From Asterias rubens (taxonomy: Eukaryota > Echinodermata > Asteroidea > Forcipulatida > Asteriidae), in assembly GCF_902459465.1 (NCBI RefSeq), contig NC_047081.1, positions 4,803,883-4,867,882 on the forward strand: a stretch of DNA of 64,000 nt, in the 5' to 3' direction. The position numbers were made by a program, and so were the translations under genes. The notes beneath the pieces were generated by a model. That model worked only from the letters and a program-made list of their open reading frames with translations. It ran no database searches and had not been told where the DNA came from. Positions 11,191 to 24,617 of this stretch are shown piece by piece. Position 1 is the first letter of the stretch. The number at the start of each line of letters is the position of its first letter.

Positions 11191-11998
11191 GTGGGGAACG
11201 GCACCTTATATTTAAATGTTGCTATGGGACGGGATCATGGAGAACGGAGGCAGGCATTAGAGCACGTGGGACGGGGAGGGGAAGGGCAGGGGGACGGGGA
11301 ACGGCACCTTATATTTAACTGTTGCTATGGGACGGGATCATGGAGAACGGAGGCAGGCCTTAGAGCACGTGGGACGGGGAGGGGAAGGGCAGGGGGCGGG
11401 GGAACGGCACCTTTTATTTAACTGTTGCTATGGGACGGGATCATGGAGAACGGAGGCAGGCATTAGAGCACGTGGGACGGGGAGGGGAAGGGCAGGGGGA
11501 CGGGGGAACGGCACCTTAACTGTTGCTATGGGACGGGATCATGGAGAACGGAGGCAGGCATTAGAGCACGTGGGGCGGGGAGGGGAAGGGCAGGGGACGG
11601 GGGAACGGCACCTTATATTTAACTGTTGCTATGGGACGGGATCATGGAGAACGGAGGCAGGCATTAGAGCACGTGGGACGGGGAGAGGAAGGGTAGGGGC
11701 GGGGGAACGGCACCTTTTATTTAACTGTTGCTATGGGACGGGATCATGGAGAACGGAGGCAGGCCTTAGAGCACGTGGGGCGGGGAGGGGAAGGGGCAGG
11801 GGGACGGGGGAACGGCACCTTTTATTTAACTGTTGCTATGCGACGGGATCATGGAGAACGGAGGCAGGCCTAAGAGCACGTGGGGCGGGGAGGGGAAAGG
11901 CAGGGGGACGGGGGAACGGCACCTATTATTAAACTGGGTTGCTATGAGACGGGATCATGGAGCACGTGGAACGCGGAGAGGAAGGGGCAGGAGGACGG
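11191..11998. repeat. About 100-bp GC-rich minisatellite, 8 copies
   Basis: The unit contains GGAACGGCACCTTATATTTA, GGGACGGGATCATGGAGAAC, GAGCACGTGGGACGGGGAGG and a GGGGAAGGGCAGGGGG purine run. Unit lengths vary between about 96 and 104 bp. The 201-codon open frame across it is a by-product of the repeat period. The G-rich strand could form G-quadruplexes. Confidence 0.95.
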
Positions 11999-12249
11999 GG
12001 AATGGCACTTAACACGCAGCTCCGTTTTTCAGGACACGCATCCGTCCTCCAAGCAAATTATGACAAACTGAATAAACATGCTTTAGAAGTTTACACATGG
12101 GGACATTCGTTTTTATTTTAAACCTCGCGGCAGCAACTCCTCTTTGGTTACCCCCCCCCCCCCCCCCCCCCCCGCGCCCCAACACACGACTTTCTTTGTA
12201 GTTCGGAATTGCCAGGAAGCAAATATGACGAACTGAATAAAACACACCT

Positions 12250-12530
12250 TAACAAGTTAAGCTAACACGTTTAAGGAGATAAAAAACAAACACAATATTT
12301 CAATTTCAAACTGTTTTTGTATTTTACGCTAGCACGTAAAAGGAAATGAAACACAAATACAATATTTCTATTTCAAACTGTTTTTGTTGTTACTACGCTA
12401 GCACCTTTAACAAGAAGGGTTTTAAATTTCTAAAAGTCTTTGGCAAGTTGGCTTTTTCTATAAGTTTCAAAACACTAACACAATATTTCAAATTCATACT
12501 GTTTTTATTTTTACGCTAGCACGTTTAACC
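12250..12530. repeat. Short tandem block, 3 diverged copies of about 95 bp
   Basis: The phrase ACAATATTTCAATTTCAAAC, TGTTTTTGT and ACGCTAGCACGTTTAA recurs three times. Upstream, 12151-12172 is a poly-C tract that may be poorly sequenced. Confidence 0.7.
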
Positions 12531-12717
12531 TTAATAAACCAAAAATTTGAATCGCTAAGGTTTCGCCAATGAAAGTAAATGCAGAAGCCAATAAGCTAAA
12601 AACGTTAAGAAATTAAAAACCCATCTGAGCCCTATTTCATTGCACTGCTTTCCGTGGAATTCTGCGCTTACGCGCCCAGCTGCGTCGCCATAGAAATCAC
12701 ACATTACAGTGCGCGTA

Positions 12718-13075
12718 ACTTGATACCAGTTGTTTTTTAGTCGAGTTTTCAATACAATGTGATTTGGGTCATTGTTTAATTTCAACATTAACGATATAAT
12801 GACACTTCCGCAGTTACTTCCATTGGCGAAACATTAACGGTTCCATTTCTTGTACTACTGTTTTCTTCATAATGGATTGTTTTAAGTAATCATTATGTTG
12901 TTTGGCTCTCGTGGCATTTTCTGTTTTGTCTACTGTCTGTTGATGCCAGTTGTTTTTCAGTCGAGTTTTCAATACAAGGTGATTTGGCTTATTCTTTAAG
13001 TTTGAACATTAACGATTGTATTACTTCTACAGTCTCTTTCATTGGTGAATCATTAACAAATCCAGTTTTTTCTTT
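12718..13075. repeat. Tandem duplication, about 220-bp period
   Basis: The segment from CCAGTTGTTTTTTAGTCGAG through AACATTAACGAT and CATTGGCGAA.CATTAAC recurs at about 12941-13070 with roughly 15% divergence by eye. Confidence 0.75.
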
Positions 13076-13161
13076 GTGTTTTCCTTATTTTACTCCGAAA
13101 CGGAGTACAAACAGGGCTGGGTAATTGGTATTGTGACGTCACTCTTTGCTAGTAATTAAGA

Positions 13162-14430
13162 CTAGATCGGCCGCGCTTACATACACGCCATTAGCCGTAC
13201 ACAAAAAATCCTGGTTCTTCATGGACGCGTTAAAAAGTCTCGTGCTGGTTTTAACGCGCTGAATATGAACAATGAAAACAGTCCTTAAACACACGGTGGG
13301 CTATGTTATTTGACAGGTTTGTTGCACAATTTTATAGACCAATATCTATGATAAATGACAACAAGCAAAATTCATAGATCCAACATAAGGACAAAAGTAT
13401 AAGTCTAACAGAGGCTAATCATTTATTTTTCACCGGTATAGTAGCATCAAGTCACTGCATTGTGCACGCAGAACGCGCATAATTTGAAGCATACAGTTAA
13501 GAATCACAATAGTAAAAAGTACAGATGTTAACAATTATCTAAGAATATTTAAAAATGTAATATGCACTGAAAACTAATACAAGAACAGAAGTTAAAAGCT
13601 ATCAACACAAATTATACATCAGCCGGCCAAAGGTCATTAAAACTAACATAAAGCCTGCCGAAATAAATGTGTCTTGAGCAACGTTTTGAAGGTATACCTG
13701 TATCTAATCGGAAATCCTGATGACATGTTGGGGAGAATTCCCAAGTTTAGGGGCAACACACTCAAAAGCGCGATCTGGAATGACATTTATAACAATATTG
13801 TTTAAAAAATAAATGGAGTTTCCCTTACAAGCATTAGATAAAACAATGTCGGTATCACTTGAGAGGAGTTGTAATTAAACAACGACTATAATCACCACCA
13901 CTACCTAATAAACCTGTTCAATACCGTGCATGCAATAAACACTTCATAGCCTATAGGAGTATTATTAGACCCAAAGTCCCAATGAATATTATCATTAATA
14001 CAGCATACGATGGAGGAAAGAAAAGAGTAAGTCTGATACACAACCGAAATGAAGTTCATGTTCACATCAATGGTAATTATTGCTAAAACTAAAAAGGAAA
14101 AAAGTAGGCCTACTTACCTACCTTGTCAGCTTTCAATGGACTCAGTCTAGTCTGGGTCCCCTTCTCTTTTCTTTGCTGAGACTTATGGCTGCAGAGCAAT
14201 TTGCAACCATCCTCTAGTAGCCTTAAAAGGCATAGTTACATTAAATTACATGAATAATTCGCCTGGAGGAAAGTCTCGAAATTAAACCAAAATGATGTTT
14301 TGCTATACTATAACACCACTTTAAACGCAACCGCATTCGTCAGTTTGGGTACCAGCACGTGACTGCTTGGTATAAATGGCTGCGCACATGCCAGAACCCG
14401 CGTATGTACGCGCGGCCGATCTAGTTATTT
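13162..14430. mobile_element. TIR DNA element, about 1.27 kb, non-autonomous
   Basis: The left end ACTAGATCGGCCGCGCTTAC and the reverse complement of the right end ACTAGATCGGCCGCGCGTAC pair over about 28 bp. No transposase frame is visible between them. The right side contains a CAGTCACGTGCTGGTACC-like subterminal block. Superfamily unknown. Confidence 0.6.
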
Positions 14431-15756
14431 TAATTCTATATCTATGATTGATACCAAGTTAAAGGGACACACCGGCTCACCGTTTACGCAATTCAGGGGT
14501 GTACAATCATAAATAATGTTTTTATAGATGGTTGCTTTAAAACAAAAATCTTCAAAATGTCACGTATTTAGCGAAAAATGCGCTGGTCTCCCGCTAGTAC
14601 TTCATTAAAGAATGATTATTAAGTGAAAGACTAGCTTGTTCATCGGTTGTAAAGGCCTACTTTGTCTAATTATTTTGGTTATATAATCGCGCATAGAAAT
14701 AAGGCAAAACAAATAGGTTTTTTTTTGACCAACGACCGACCCAAAATGTCAAACAATCGGGTCGACTTTGTTATTTTTGCCTTCAGTGATGTATATATAT
14801 ATATTTGTTTTTCTTTCTTTTATTGTTTATTCGTTTTTAATGTAGGCATGCTTTTTAATATATATAATGTATCTGTAATAATAAAATTCACAGTCGTTCA
14901 TGTTTATTTGTTTCTGTTCCCAATTTTAATTTATTTTATTTCTCAATTTTTGCTTCAATTTTCTTTCATAAGATGTTTTCTATTTTAATTGTTAACTTTG
15001 TACATACATATTATTTTATATAGTCTATATGCATGTTTTTAATTTGTGTATTATCCTTTCCTGTAATTGGCGGCTCGTCCGCTGTTGGTTTGGTCAATAA
15101 ATATAATGATTTAGTAGACAATTATCTTGCACCGGGATAAAGAATATTAATTGGTTAACAGACAATTGTCATTTGGGCCAAAATGATTAATTAATGGGCG
15201 TTACCTCTAAGAAATTATACACATGATAAAATTGCCATGTTTGTAATTATATCTTTAAAAAGCCATTAGATTTGAGAAAGTTGTACGCTTTTATTTCAGG
15301 AATTGCACATAAACCAATCTGCTGCTTCGTGGTATATTCAGTCATATTTAAGCAAGAAATAATCGCCAGAATCCTGACATTAATTATCTCACGTCCATCA
15401 GCCATGTGCAGTTTTTGTGGATTTTTTGTTTGCATGTTTAATGTATATTGTGTGCATTTTCCATGGTTTAAGGAAATTTGTGGGTTTTTTTCGTTTGGTT
15501 TTTTCCATGGTTTAAGGAAATTTGTGTTTTTTTTTCGTTTTAAAAAAGCACCATCTGTCAAACTTAGTTCAGATAAAAAAAAAATCTAAGGAAATCTGAC
15601 ATTGCAACTTAAATGGCAATACAAGTCTACAATAACGATATGAAATAAAAACAATGCTGTGTAACAAAATATGGCCTTTAGCGTGTGCAAAGAAAAGGAG
15701 AACACCGGCATTATTAGACCTATCATAACACGAAATTATTTTCTGCATTATGCTCC
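14431..15756. other. AT-rich region downstream of the opsin gene
   Basis: Probably holds the opsin 3' UTR at its right side. A minus-strand AATAAA lies near 15287-15293, about 460 bp past the stop codon, and is a candidate polyadenylation signal. Otherwise nothing is recognised; the open frames on both strands at 15247-15589 are low-complexity. Confidence 0.4.
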
Positions 15757-15990
15757 TCATTCCCTCTTGTTGGATGCAACTGTTTCCTTTCTGTACATCA
15801 GACAACGGATGTTCCTATTGGTCAGCACCTGCATTACAGTGTTTCCGATTGGACAGATCTTGGCCAGGATTGGAGCAGCAGCAACCAATCGGAGCGGGAC
15901 ATTATGTATGTCATCTAGTGCTGCCCATAGTGCTACGATTCCATAGGCTCCCCAGTACACAATCAATGAGAACAACACCAAAAGACATAC
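15757..15990 (-). CDS. RGR: RGR-like opsin exon 6 (TM6-TM7, C-terminus)
   Basis: Acceptor TTTATTGTAG before 15990, phase 0. Encodes residues 214-290 and the stop TGA at 15757-15759, including PILAK with the retinal lysine and a short cytoplasmic tail ending NKRE. Confidence 0.92.
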   Translation of the reverse strand, partial: VCLLVLFSLIVYWGAYGIVALWAALDDIHNVPLRLVAAAPILAKICPIGNTVMQVLTNRNIRCLMYRKETVASNKRE

Positions 15991-18900
15991 CTACAATAAA
16001 TAACAAATAAATGGTCGAATGAAGAGCGCTTGTGTTAAACGACACCCTTTCGCATTCAAATTAGAGGAAACAATTGCCATGGTTACCTTGCTCTTTCCGT
16101 TGTTTGGATCTTTTCCCTTTCTGAGCTTCACTAAGCACCATAAGATGGCGCCTACTGGCAACGCATAGACCGTGCTTGCCATTAAGAACAAGTACATCAT
16201 GTATGATGGCTCACGGTTTGCAAAGTCCAACATGCACGTCGATTTAGGCGGTTCGATGGCATAGCGCCCCCAACCGATGGGACTCAGTGGGGTTAGTGAC
16301 CAGAAGAGGGCGTTTAGCCAGATGATTGATGTAATCAAGATGTAAGGCTGACTAGAACCCCCTGAATGAAGACAAACATTTCAATATCAGTAAATTCATT
16401 AAAGACATGAATGCCTCTTTTGTATTGAATGACATGCAACGTATATAAACTGCTCACAAAAAGTAAGGAAACTTTTTTCAATCCAGTATATTTGTTATTA
16501 TTTAATACTCTCTTTGTATATGGTATATATCATTACAACGCTGAACTGTTCATCTTTAAAATGATACCACATTTGCAATGATTACATGTAGCTGGACTTG
16601 ACCACGTTAGTGAGAATGAGCCAAAGTCACAAATCAAATGTGCCAAAATTAGCAATTTTGTGTTACTGTGTGAACAATCAAATTGACACTGTAATTCAAA
16701 CAAGCAAGACAACTTACTGATCTTAATCCACTTTATTGAGACAAGAAGTTTGGAATGGAGCAAGACAACTTTTTTTACTACACTTTATTGATACAAGAAG
16801 GTCAGTAACGAGTGGATGATCCGAAGGCGTTGATGACAGTCTGGCACCTCCTTCTCATGCTGCACACAAGTCTTGTGATGCGCTGATGATGAGGGATGGC
16901 GTTCCATTCTTTAATAAGGAACCTGGTTGGGTCAGCCACAGTTGATGTGTTGGTGGTTCTGGCGCGGACAGCAAGGCCAAGCTGGTCACACAGATGTTCC
17001 ATGGGATTCAGGTCTGGACTGTTAGCAGGCCAATCCATCCGGTGCACCCCAACATTTTTCAGGTAGTCGGTCAACAGTCGGGCTCGATGGGGGCGAGCGT
17101 TGTCATCTTGAAAGATGGCATTTGGTCCAAGAGTCTGCAAGTATGGGACTGCAATCGGCTGCAGAATATCGTCTTGCAAATACCCATCAAACAAGGTGTT
17201 TTTCATGAGATGAGGGTTAATTGTGTCTGATGAGCTCACTGGTGCAAATCTTTATGTAAACCATTAATGGTTCTGAAAAGCTTGATCGGTTTGATTATTG
17301 AGCATTACCTATTGACCATCCAGTACAGACAACGGTAATTTTGGCACATTTGGTTTGTGACTTTGCCTCATTGTTATTCGTGTAGCCAAGTTCAGCAACA
17401 TGTAATCATTGCAAATGTGGTATCATTTTAAAGAGGAACAGTTCAGCTTAGCATTGATATATACCATATACAAAGAGAGTACTAGATAATTACAAATACA
17501 CAAGATTGAAAAAAGTTTCCTTACTTTTTGTGAGCAGTTTAGTATCTTTATGAATGGAAAGTGAAGTGTACGCCATCCCGCTATAATTGTAAGACACACT
17601 GGACACTTTTGGTAATAATTGTCAACGACCAGTCTTCTCACTTGGTGTATCTCAACATATACACAAAATAACAAACCTGTGAAATTTGAGCCCATGAAGT
17701 TGCGAGATAATTATTATGAAAGAAAAAAAACACCCTTGTCACACGAAGTTGTGCGCTCTCCGATGCTTGTTTTCGAGACCTAAAATTCTAATTATGAGGT
17801 CTCGAAATCAAATTCGTGGAAAATTACTTCTTTCTCGAAAACTACGTCACTTTAAAGGGAGCCGTTTCCACAATGTTTTATACCATCAGCATCTCTCCAT
17901 TACTCGTTACCAAGTAAGTTTTTATGCTAATAAATATTTTGAGTAATTATCAACAATTTTGAGTAATTACCACTGCCTTTAAAACAATCATGACTAAGAT
18001 AGTAAAATGGGAGTCTTTCTACATTACCTTTAGCATCGTTTGAGCTTGAGTAACATTTGTCCAAAGCCAAGCATGCCATAGCTGATATGCTGAGTGTACC
18101 AAACAGCATCCCAGTAAAGGCATACAGCTGGCAGTACTCATCTCCAAATGGCCAGGTTTCACTGAAGCTTGCAAAGGCGGCAAATGGGCACATCAGAGCT
18201 ATTCCTGTAATCAACAAACATTGTAGTCAATAATATGCTTCATACTTGATAACTAAACAACTTAACTACATTGCTAGTGAATAATTTCAACCTGCTTATT
18301 CATATCCAATCTCCCCTAAACAATATCATTGTGGAAGGCATTCTTTTGCCTTGTAGTTTCAACAGGGTAGGACTACGGTGGAATTGACGGAAAATGTAGT
18401 GACACCATGGGACAAGATTTGAACCTCATCACTTTGCTCTACGTAATATATACAGTTGTTTTTCGATTAGAAAACACATGAAATGTTGATACCCAAGTCT
18501 CCAATGCACAGTGTGATGCCTAGAAGACTCTGCGGTTGGTGGAGGGTTGGATTTTTCAAATACACCAGGAGAAGACGAACACAGCATATTGTTCCAAGTA
18601 TAGCTACAACACAATGATATAATAACATTAAAAACGGTAGATTCATTCCTTAAACTAAATACACTGAACACTATTGGTAATTGTCAAAGACCAGTCTTCT
18701 CGTTTGGTGTATCTAAACATGCATAAAACAACAAACCTGATGTCAAAATTTTGAGCTCCATTGGTCGTCGAAGTTGCGAGATAATAATGAAAGAAAAAAC
18801 ACCATTGTCACACGAAGTTGTGCGCTTTCAGATGCTTGATTTTGAGACCTCGAAATCTAATTCTGAGGTCTCGAAATCAAATTCGTAGAAAATTACTTCT

Positions 18901-21900
18901 TTCTCGAAAACTATACGTTACTTCAGAAGGAGCCGTTTCTCACAATGTCTTATACTGTCAACAGCTTTTTATTGCTCGCTACCAAGTAAGCTTTTATGCT
19001 AATAATTATTTTGAGAAATTACCAATAGTGTCCAGTGCCTTTAACTGCCCAGTACTCTGAATCCTCGGACGGTAAGTTATGATTAAGAAACCAGGTATGA
19101 TCGTCAGGAACATCCAATCATTTAAGGTAACAGCTGAAACTAAATATTTTGTGAACAACTCGCTGTTCCCAGAATTCGTTATAAGGGCGATACATAAGAG
19201 TTACGGATCGAAACGTCAAGTTGTAGCTAGTTATTACAGAGTTTGAATAATCGACATCTCTGGATCTGGGTTCCCATAAATTTTCGGCTTGACTTTTGTT
19301 ACCATTGATCATGATAGTTTGAATAACTTTCGTTTTACGTTACCAAAGACGGTAGAAATATTATTAAATCCAGCCAGGGCAAGCTTGCATTTTACATCAT
19401 TGTAATATTTTCTCCAGCAGTAAATCCAGTCCCATCGCTATCTACATCCCACCCGAGTAATATGCCTGTGATATTGACTCGGGAAAGTACTGAGATACAT
19501 AGTGCTAATCACACATCGGTGTATGGGTAAAAAAAAAAAAAAAAAGTGTATCCCCGATGCAAATTTAACCTCAATTACACATCTACATCTATAGTTAATT
19601 TCCAAAGCCTAAACTTATAGGCCTATAACAAACCTGTAAAAAACTCTCAAAATTTGGTGGTCACGTGTTGAGTCAAAAAAAAAAAATTGACTATTGTGGT
19701 TGTGATTTTGTGCACATTAATGTCGAACTTTGATGGCAGCAATTCGTACGATGTCCGATACCGTGTGTAGGCCTAACCGTTCCCCTAGCCTAGTCTAAAC
19801 TTTGACTCCACAAAATGGCCGAACGTGTTTCTTCTCGACGTCAAATTAAAACCGCGCAATTTCGTGGCATGTTTGCGTGGATCATTATACATGTATTCTA
19901 CTTTCAAATTAACTAACAATTTGCATTTCATAACAAACAGTTTCAGACGCTTTTCAAAGACCAACTCAACCGATCCAATTAAACGTATTCCTTTAAAGAC
20001 ACTTGACACTATTGGTAATTGTCAAAGACCAGTCTTCCCACTTGCTGTATCTCAACACATGCATAAAATAACAAACCTGTGAAAATTTGAGCTCAATATT
20101 GGTCGTCGAAGTTGCGAGATAATAATGAAAGAAAAAAACACCCTTGTCACACGAAGTTGTGTGCTTTCAGATGCTTGATTTCGAGACCTCAAAATCTAAT
20201 TCTGAGGTCTCGAAATCAAATTCGTGGAAAATTTCGTCTTTCTCGAAAACTGAGTTACTTCAGAGGGAGCCGTTTTTCACAGCTCCACATTATTACTAAT
20301 AATTACATTGTTAGGTTTTTTGCTTATAATTATTTTGAGGCGCGGATCCAGGAATTTTTTTAACCGGGGGGCACAACTTTGTAGCCATGATACGTTTTTA
20401 TTCTGCTCAAAGAAATTTAAGGGGTCGTGTCCAGGGGCCGGCCGTACGGTCCAGGGGCGAAGCCCCGGTGGGGGTCAAGGGGGCGAAGCCCCCGGGAGCT
20501 CTGAGCTTTTGGAGTTTTTGTGTCGAAAAATCAAGCCTCCGTGTGCCTAAATACAGAGGTCGAGAAACACTTTCTATTAATATCAATCGTCTAATTTTTC
20601 TGGACATTTTATAACAGTAACGTGGGACTCGTAGAAAGTTTTAATCACATCTGTTGAGCCTTTCGGTGAAATGCTTCTCCCTCTTGTTGATAATAAACTG
20701 AAATGACTTGTTAAAGTAATACAAATAATGCTGTAAAAGTTTGTCCACAAAATATTGTTGGGGCCTTGTGATACTCCTGATATAGAAAATTTAAATAAAG
20801 AGGCATTTTTGTAATAATCTTTATTGAAGAAATTAGGACTGTTTCCCATCTGTTGTCCATTCGATGTAGAATTATTAGGCCATGAAGCTGATAATTGTTT
20901 CATTTATTTTTAATTTTAAACAAAATAATCATTAATTAATGTAAAATAATAATTAACAAAAGTATGTGCAACCAATCAACATATCAAAATTTATTTACCA
21001 AAATAATTAATTGTTTTCTAAATAATTTAAACTGACTAAAGCCGTGTTCCCATTGGACTTTTTCTTCCGCGGCCACGCGGAAAGTTACCGTGACTGGATT
21101 AGGTGTAGTTCTACCGTGCGTTTCCCACCTGGACTTAAATTCCACGACGGAACAGCTAACTCGCTCTCCAAAACTGGCAGATCGTCACACATCGGGGGCG
21201 CTGTGCACAGTCACCTTTGACCTAAGCAGGATACGACGTGTCTGTGACGTAGTTTTCGCGCGCTATTTTATTGACGCACGCGACGACGCTACATAATTTT
21301 TATAGGCATTCCTCCTACAACAACAAAACCTGGAAATGGCTAGTTCAAGTTCTTTGTCTACCCCAAATGCTCCGCCGTCAACAAAAGCTCCGAGAAAAAG
21401 AAAATCTAAGACAGCTGGTGGGTCTAGTGAGGGGAAAAGAAAAAAGAATTGGGGTCATGCAGAAACTGTAGGGTTGATTGCGATCTGGGGGTCAGACGAA
21501 CATGGTACATGTACACACGCTGCATATGGTATGATGGTCAGTGCAAACGAGACAGGGAACCATACTTCAATTTTCGCGCGCCCTCTGTGTGTATACAGCT
21601 ACAGGAAGTGGTGTTATTTGCAAAGCGTTTTACACCGTGGTCGCGGTAGGTTTACAGCGCGGAGCGTTCCCATTGGACTTTTTATCGGCCCTGATAACTT
21701 ACCGTGGCTGCGCGGAAGTCTTCCGCGACCTCATTCGGCCTGTTAGTTTTACATCACGGTCGCGGTAAGTTGACAGGGAGGTCAGTTTAACATGCGTTCC
21801 CATTGGATTTAATTTTGTCATTCTACAGAAAAGTCGCGGTACTTTAGCAAAAATAAGTCCAATGGGAACACGGCTTAACTTAGTCAACTGACCCTTTTCT

Positions 21901-24582
21901 TAGTATTTGTATTATGTTTGCATAACGTTTTTATAATAAGTTGTTTAATTTTTGTAAATAATAGGCCTAATGAGTGAATAATAATACTAACACTACAACA
22001 TAGAAACTACGACACAGGTCAATGGCAAGTTGTAATCGATCTTTGGAAAAAAAAGCGAAAGACAATGCCATTAATTATTTCCACTGGGCAAAAACGTGTG
22101 ATGGACAAATAGATTCCGGGAGGTTTTGATAAGGAGAAAACAGCAATTTTTTTTAAAACCGATTTGAGATTATAAAAAACAAAAACATGAGACGTCGATC
22201 TTTGCTTAGCTAGCTACTGGCTAGCTGTGCAATTTTATAGATGAGACTATTCTCCAACTTTCGATAGGAAAGAAAACATCGTTTTATAAAGTGCAGTTCA
22301 TTAAAACATGAAATGCACCTGAGGTGCAAACACTGAACTCCGAAAAAAGTAGCACGCAGCGATCGCGATCATTCCAACAAACTCTACAATGAAGATCGCT
22401 TGCAGAAGACAAAATCATCACATCAGCAAATGTTTGCCGCTTCCCGCTGCATCACATACGTGAAGCCTTAGAAAAGTTGTGGAACCAATTTCCGTTTCAT
22501 TTCAAGCAACTGTGGAATGTATGCGGTATTAGGTTTCCGACAGTAACGTCATGTAGGCAAATCTGAGTGCGATGGTTTATGGGATTGTAAGTTGAGATTG
22601 GTACCCAAATACATGTATCTTTTGAGATTGGTACCCAAATACATGTATCTTTTGAGATTGGTACCCAAATACATGTATATTTTGAGATTGGTACCCAAAT
22701 ACATGTATCTTTTGAGATTGGTACCCAAATACATGTATCTTTTGAACGAAAACGCATGTGAAGTCGCCGCTTTCATTCCATGCGTTCTTGGAGTTCATGG
22801 TGCATGCTGCTACGATGTGGTAACTTTTGATTGCTTTTTCGACGTTGTTGTGACAGGAGACGGTAAGCTACATGTACGCTGTGAATGTGCGTCGCGAAAT
22901 GTTTTGGATTGACAAAAAAATAACAAATAACTAACAGGAAAAAACACCAGAAGTTCTTTTGACCGTGAAAAACAAAGAAAAAAACATTCATGATTATTTT
23001 GTTTTTTAATTATAGCGTATCGATAGCGTATCGGCGGATCTAAAGAGTGTCGGAACTTTTAGATAGCGTGTCGGCCCGGCACGCTATTTAATGCTAGAAC
23101 GCTGGACTTTGCAAGCAGCTTTGTACCATTAAAATTGACCAAATGTCTCAAGAATTAAATATGAAACAGTAAGACTTCATCCAAGTTCTTCAACGTTGCC
23201 GTGATTTGATACCCTAGCCAGTCCCTGCCACTCCGACGGAAGTCTTTACGTATGATTGATAGGGCATAACCCAATGGTCACTTGCCTTGGGAAATGAAGG
23301 TGCCAGGGTTTAGTTTTTATCTTATGGTTACTTAAAGGATACGGGTACTTTTTGTAACACAAAACACAATGTCCACAGATTTACATTAAACTTACACAGT
23401 TTGAAGATAATGATAACACAAAGCTTCATTAGTTGCTGAGGTGCTGTAGTTTTTGAGAAATAAGTAAAACAATGTCATGGAAATAAGTTTTTAAAAGCTA
23501 AAATAATTTTCGTCTCAAGATCAGTAGGGATGTACCAGAACCTAAACGAAAGGACGTACGGAAACCTAAAAATTTCGTCCAAGAGTGTAAAGTAGGCCGC
23601 ATCTGATAAGCCTGTACGTGTCACATGGGTACCTAATTATTCCATTTGGCGTACGCCCAGTTCTGAATATTGAGCAATGAACAGTGCACTGGATAATAGA
23701 ATTCACTCGCAGAACTATACATACCGCCCATTTGGGTGAATGGGGGGGGGGGGGGCTGCGCTATGTGGTTTTCTTTATAAATAATAGCCTAATCCCGGTG
23801 GTATAGATGCGTTTACAAATGGCGAAGGGAAATATTGTTTCCCCCTTTAGACATGTGTCTTCGTTTCGTGCATGTGACCTCTTAATTGTGACCCTTGTTT
23901 TGTTTTCTCGGGGAAGTAATGTTCAAAATTTTAACTTCAAATATTCAAATTCTAGGCGATTTTACATCCGAGTGTTGCTTCTAAAACAGCCCTTGACTCC
24001 CCTGAGAAAATCGGAATGTGCATTCAGCTCCTTAGATACTTGAGTGGGGGTTGGGTGTATGTGGGGTGTACATTTACTCGAGGGACACACATGAAGAAAT
24101 TAATGTAATCAATAAATTATCACAAAACTCAAAAATTCACACAAAGCATAAGAGATGGGGAGAGGGGGGGTCTGCAGAATTCTACCCTAAATAGTTGAAG
24201 GTATTGAACACGTTTGGAAATTTGTCAAAGACCAGTATTCTCACTTCGTGTATCCCAACATATGCAAACAAATAACAAGCCTGTGTGAAAATTTGGACTC
24301 AATTGGTCATTGATGGCAAGAAAAAGCTGGAATAAAAAACACCCTTGTTAAATAGTGTGCTTTCAGATAGTAATACAAGGCTTCTGGTCAGAAGTCTTTG
24401 CAAATTTTAGTAAGAATTTACCTCTTTCTCAAAAACCGTGGTACTTCAGCGGGAGTCGTTTGTCGCAATGTTTTATACTATCAATAGCTCTCCATTGCTC
24501 GTTACCAAGTAAATTTGTATGGTGATTTATATTTTGATTATTTACTAAACGTGTACAGTGTCTTTAACAAGCTCACCAACAA

Positions 24583-24617
<35 letters not shown>

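Noticed and set aside
11327..11932. 201-codon open frame
   Set aside because: It is a translation of the about 100-bp minisatellite; the period keeps the frame open and the protein is just a repeated phrase.
15247..15589. Overlapping 104/105-codon frames on both strands
   Set aside because: AT-rich low complexity downstream of the opsin stop; probably 3' UTR.
20387..20614. Frames in the GC-rich repeat
   Set aside because: Caused by GGGGCGAAGCCCC hairpin repeats, not a recognisable protein.
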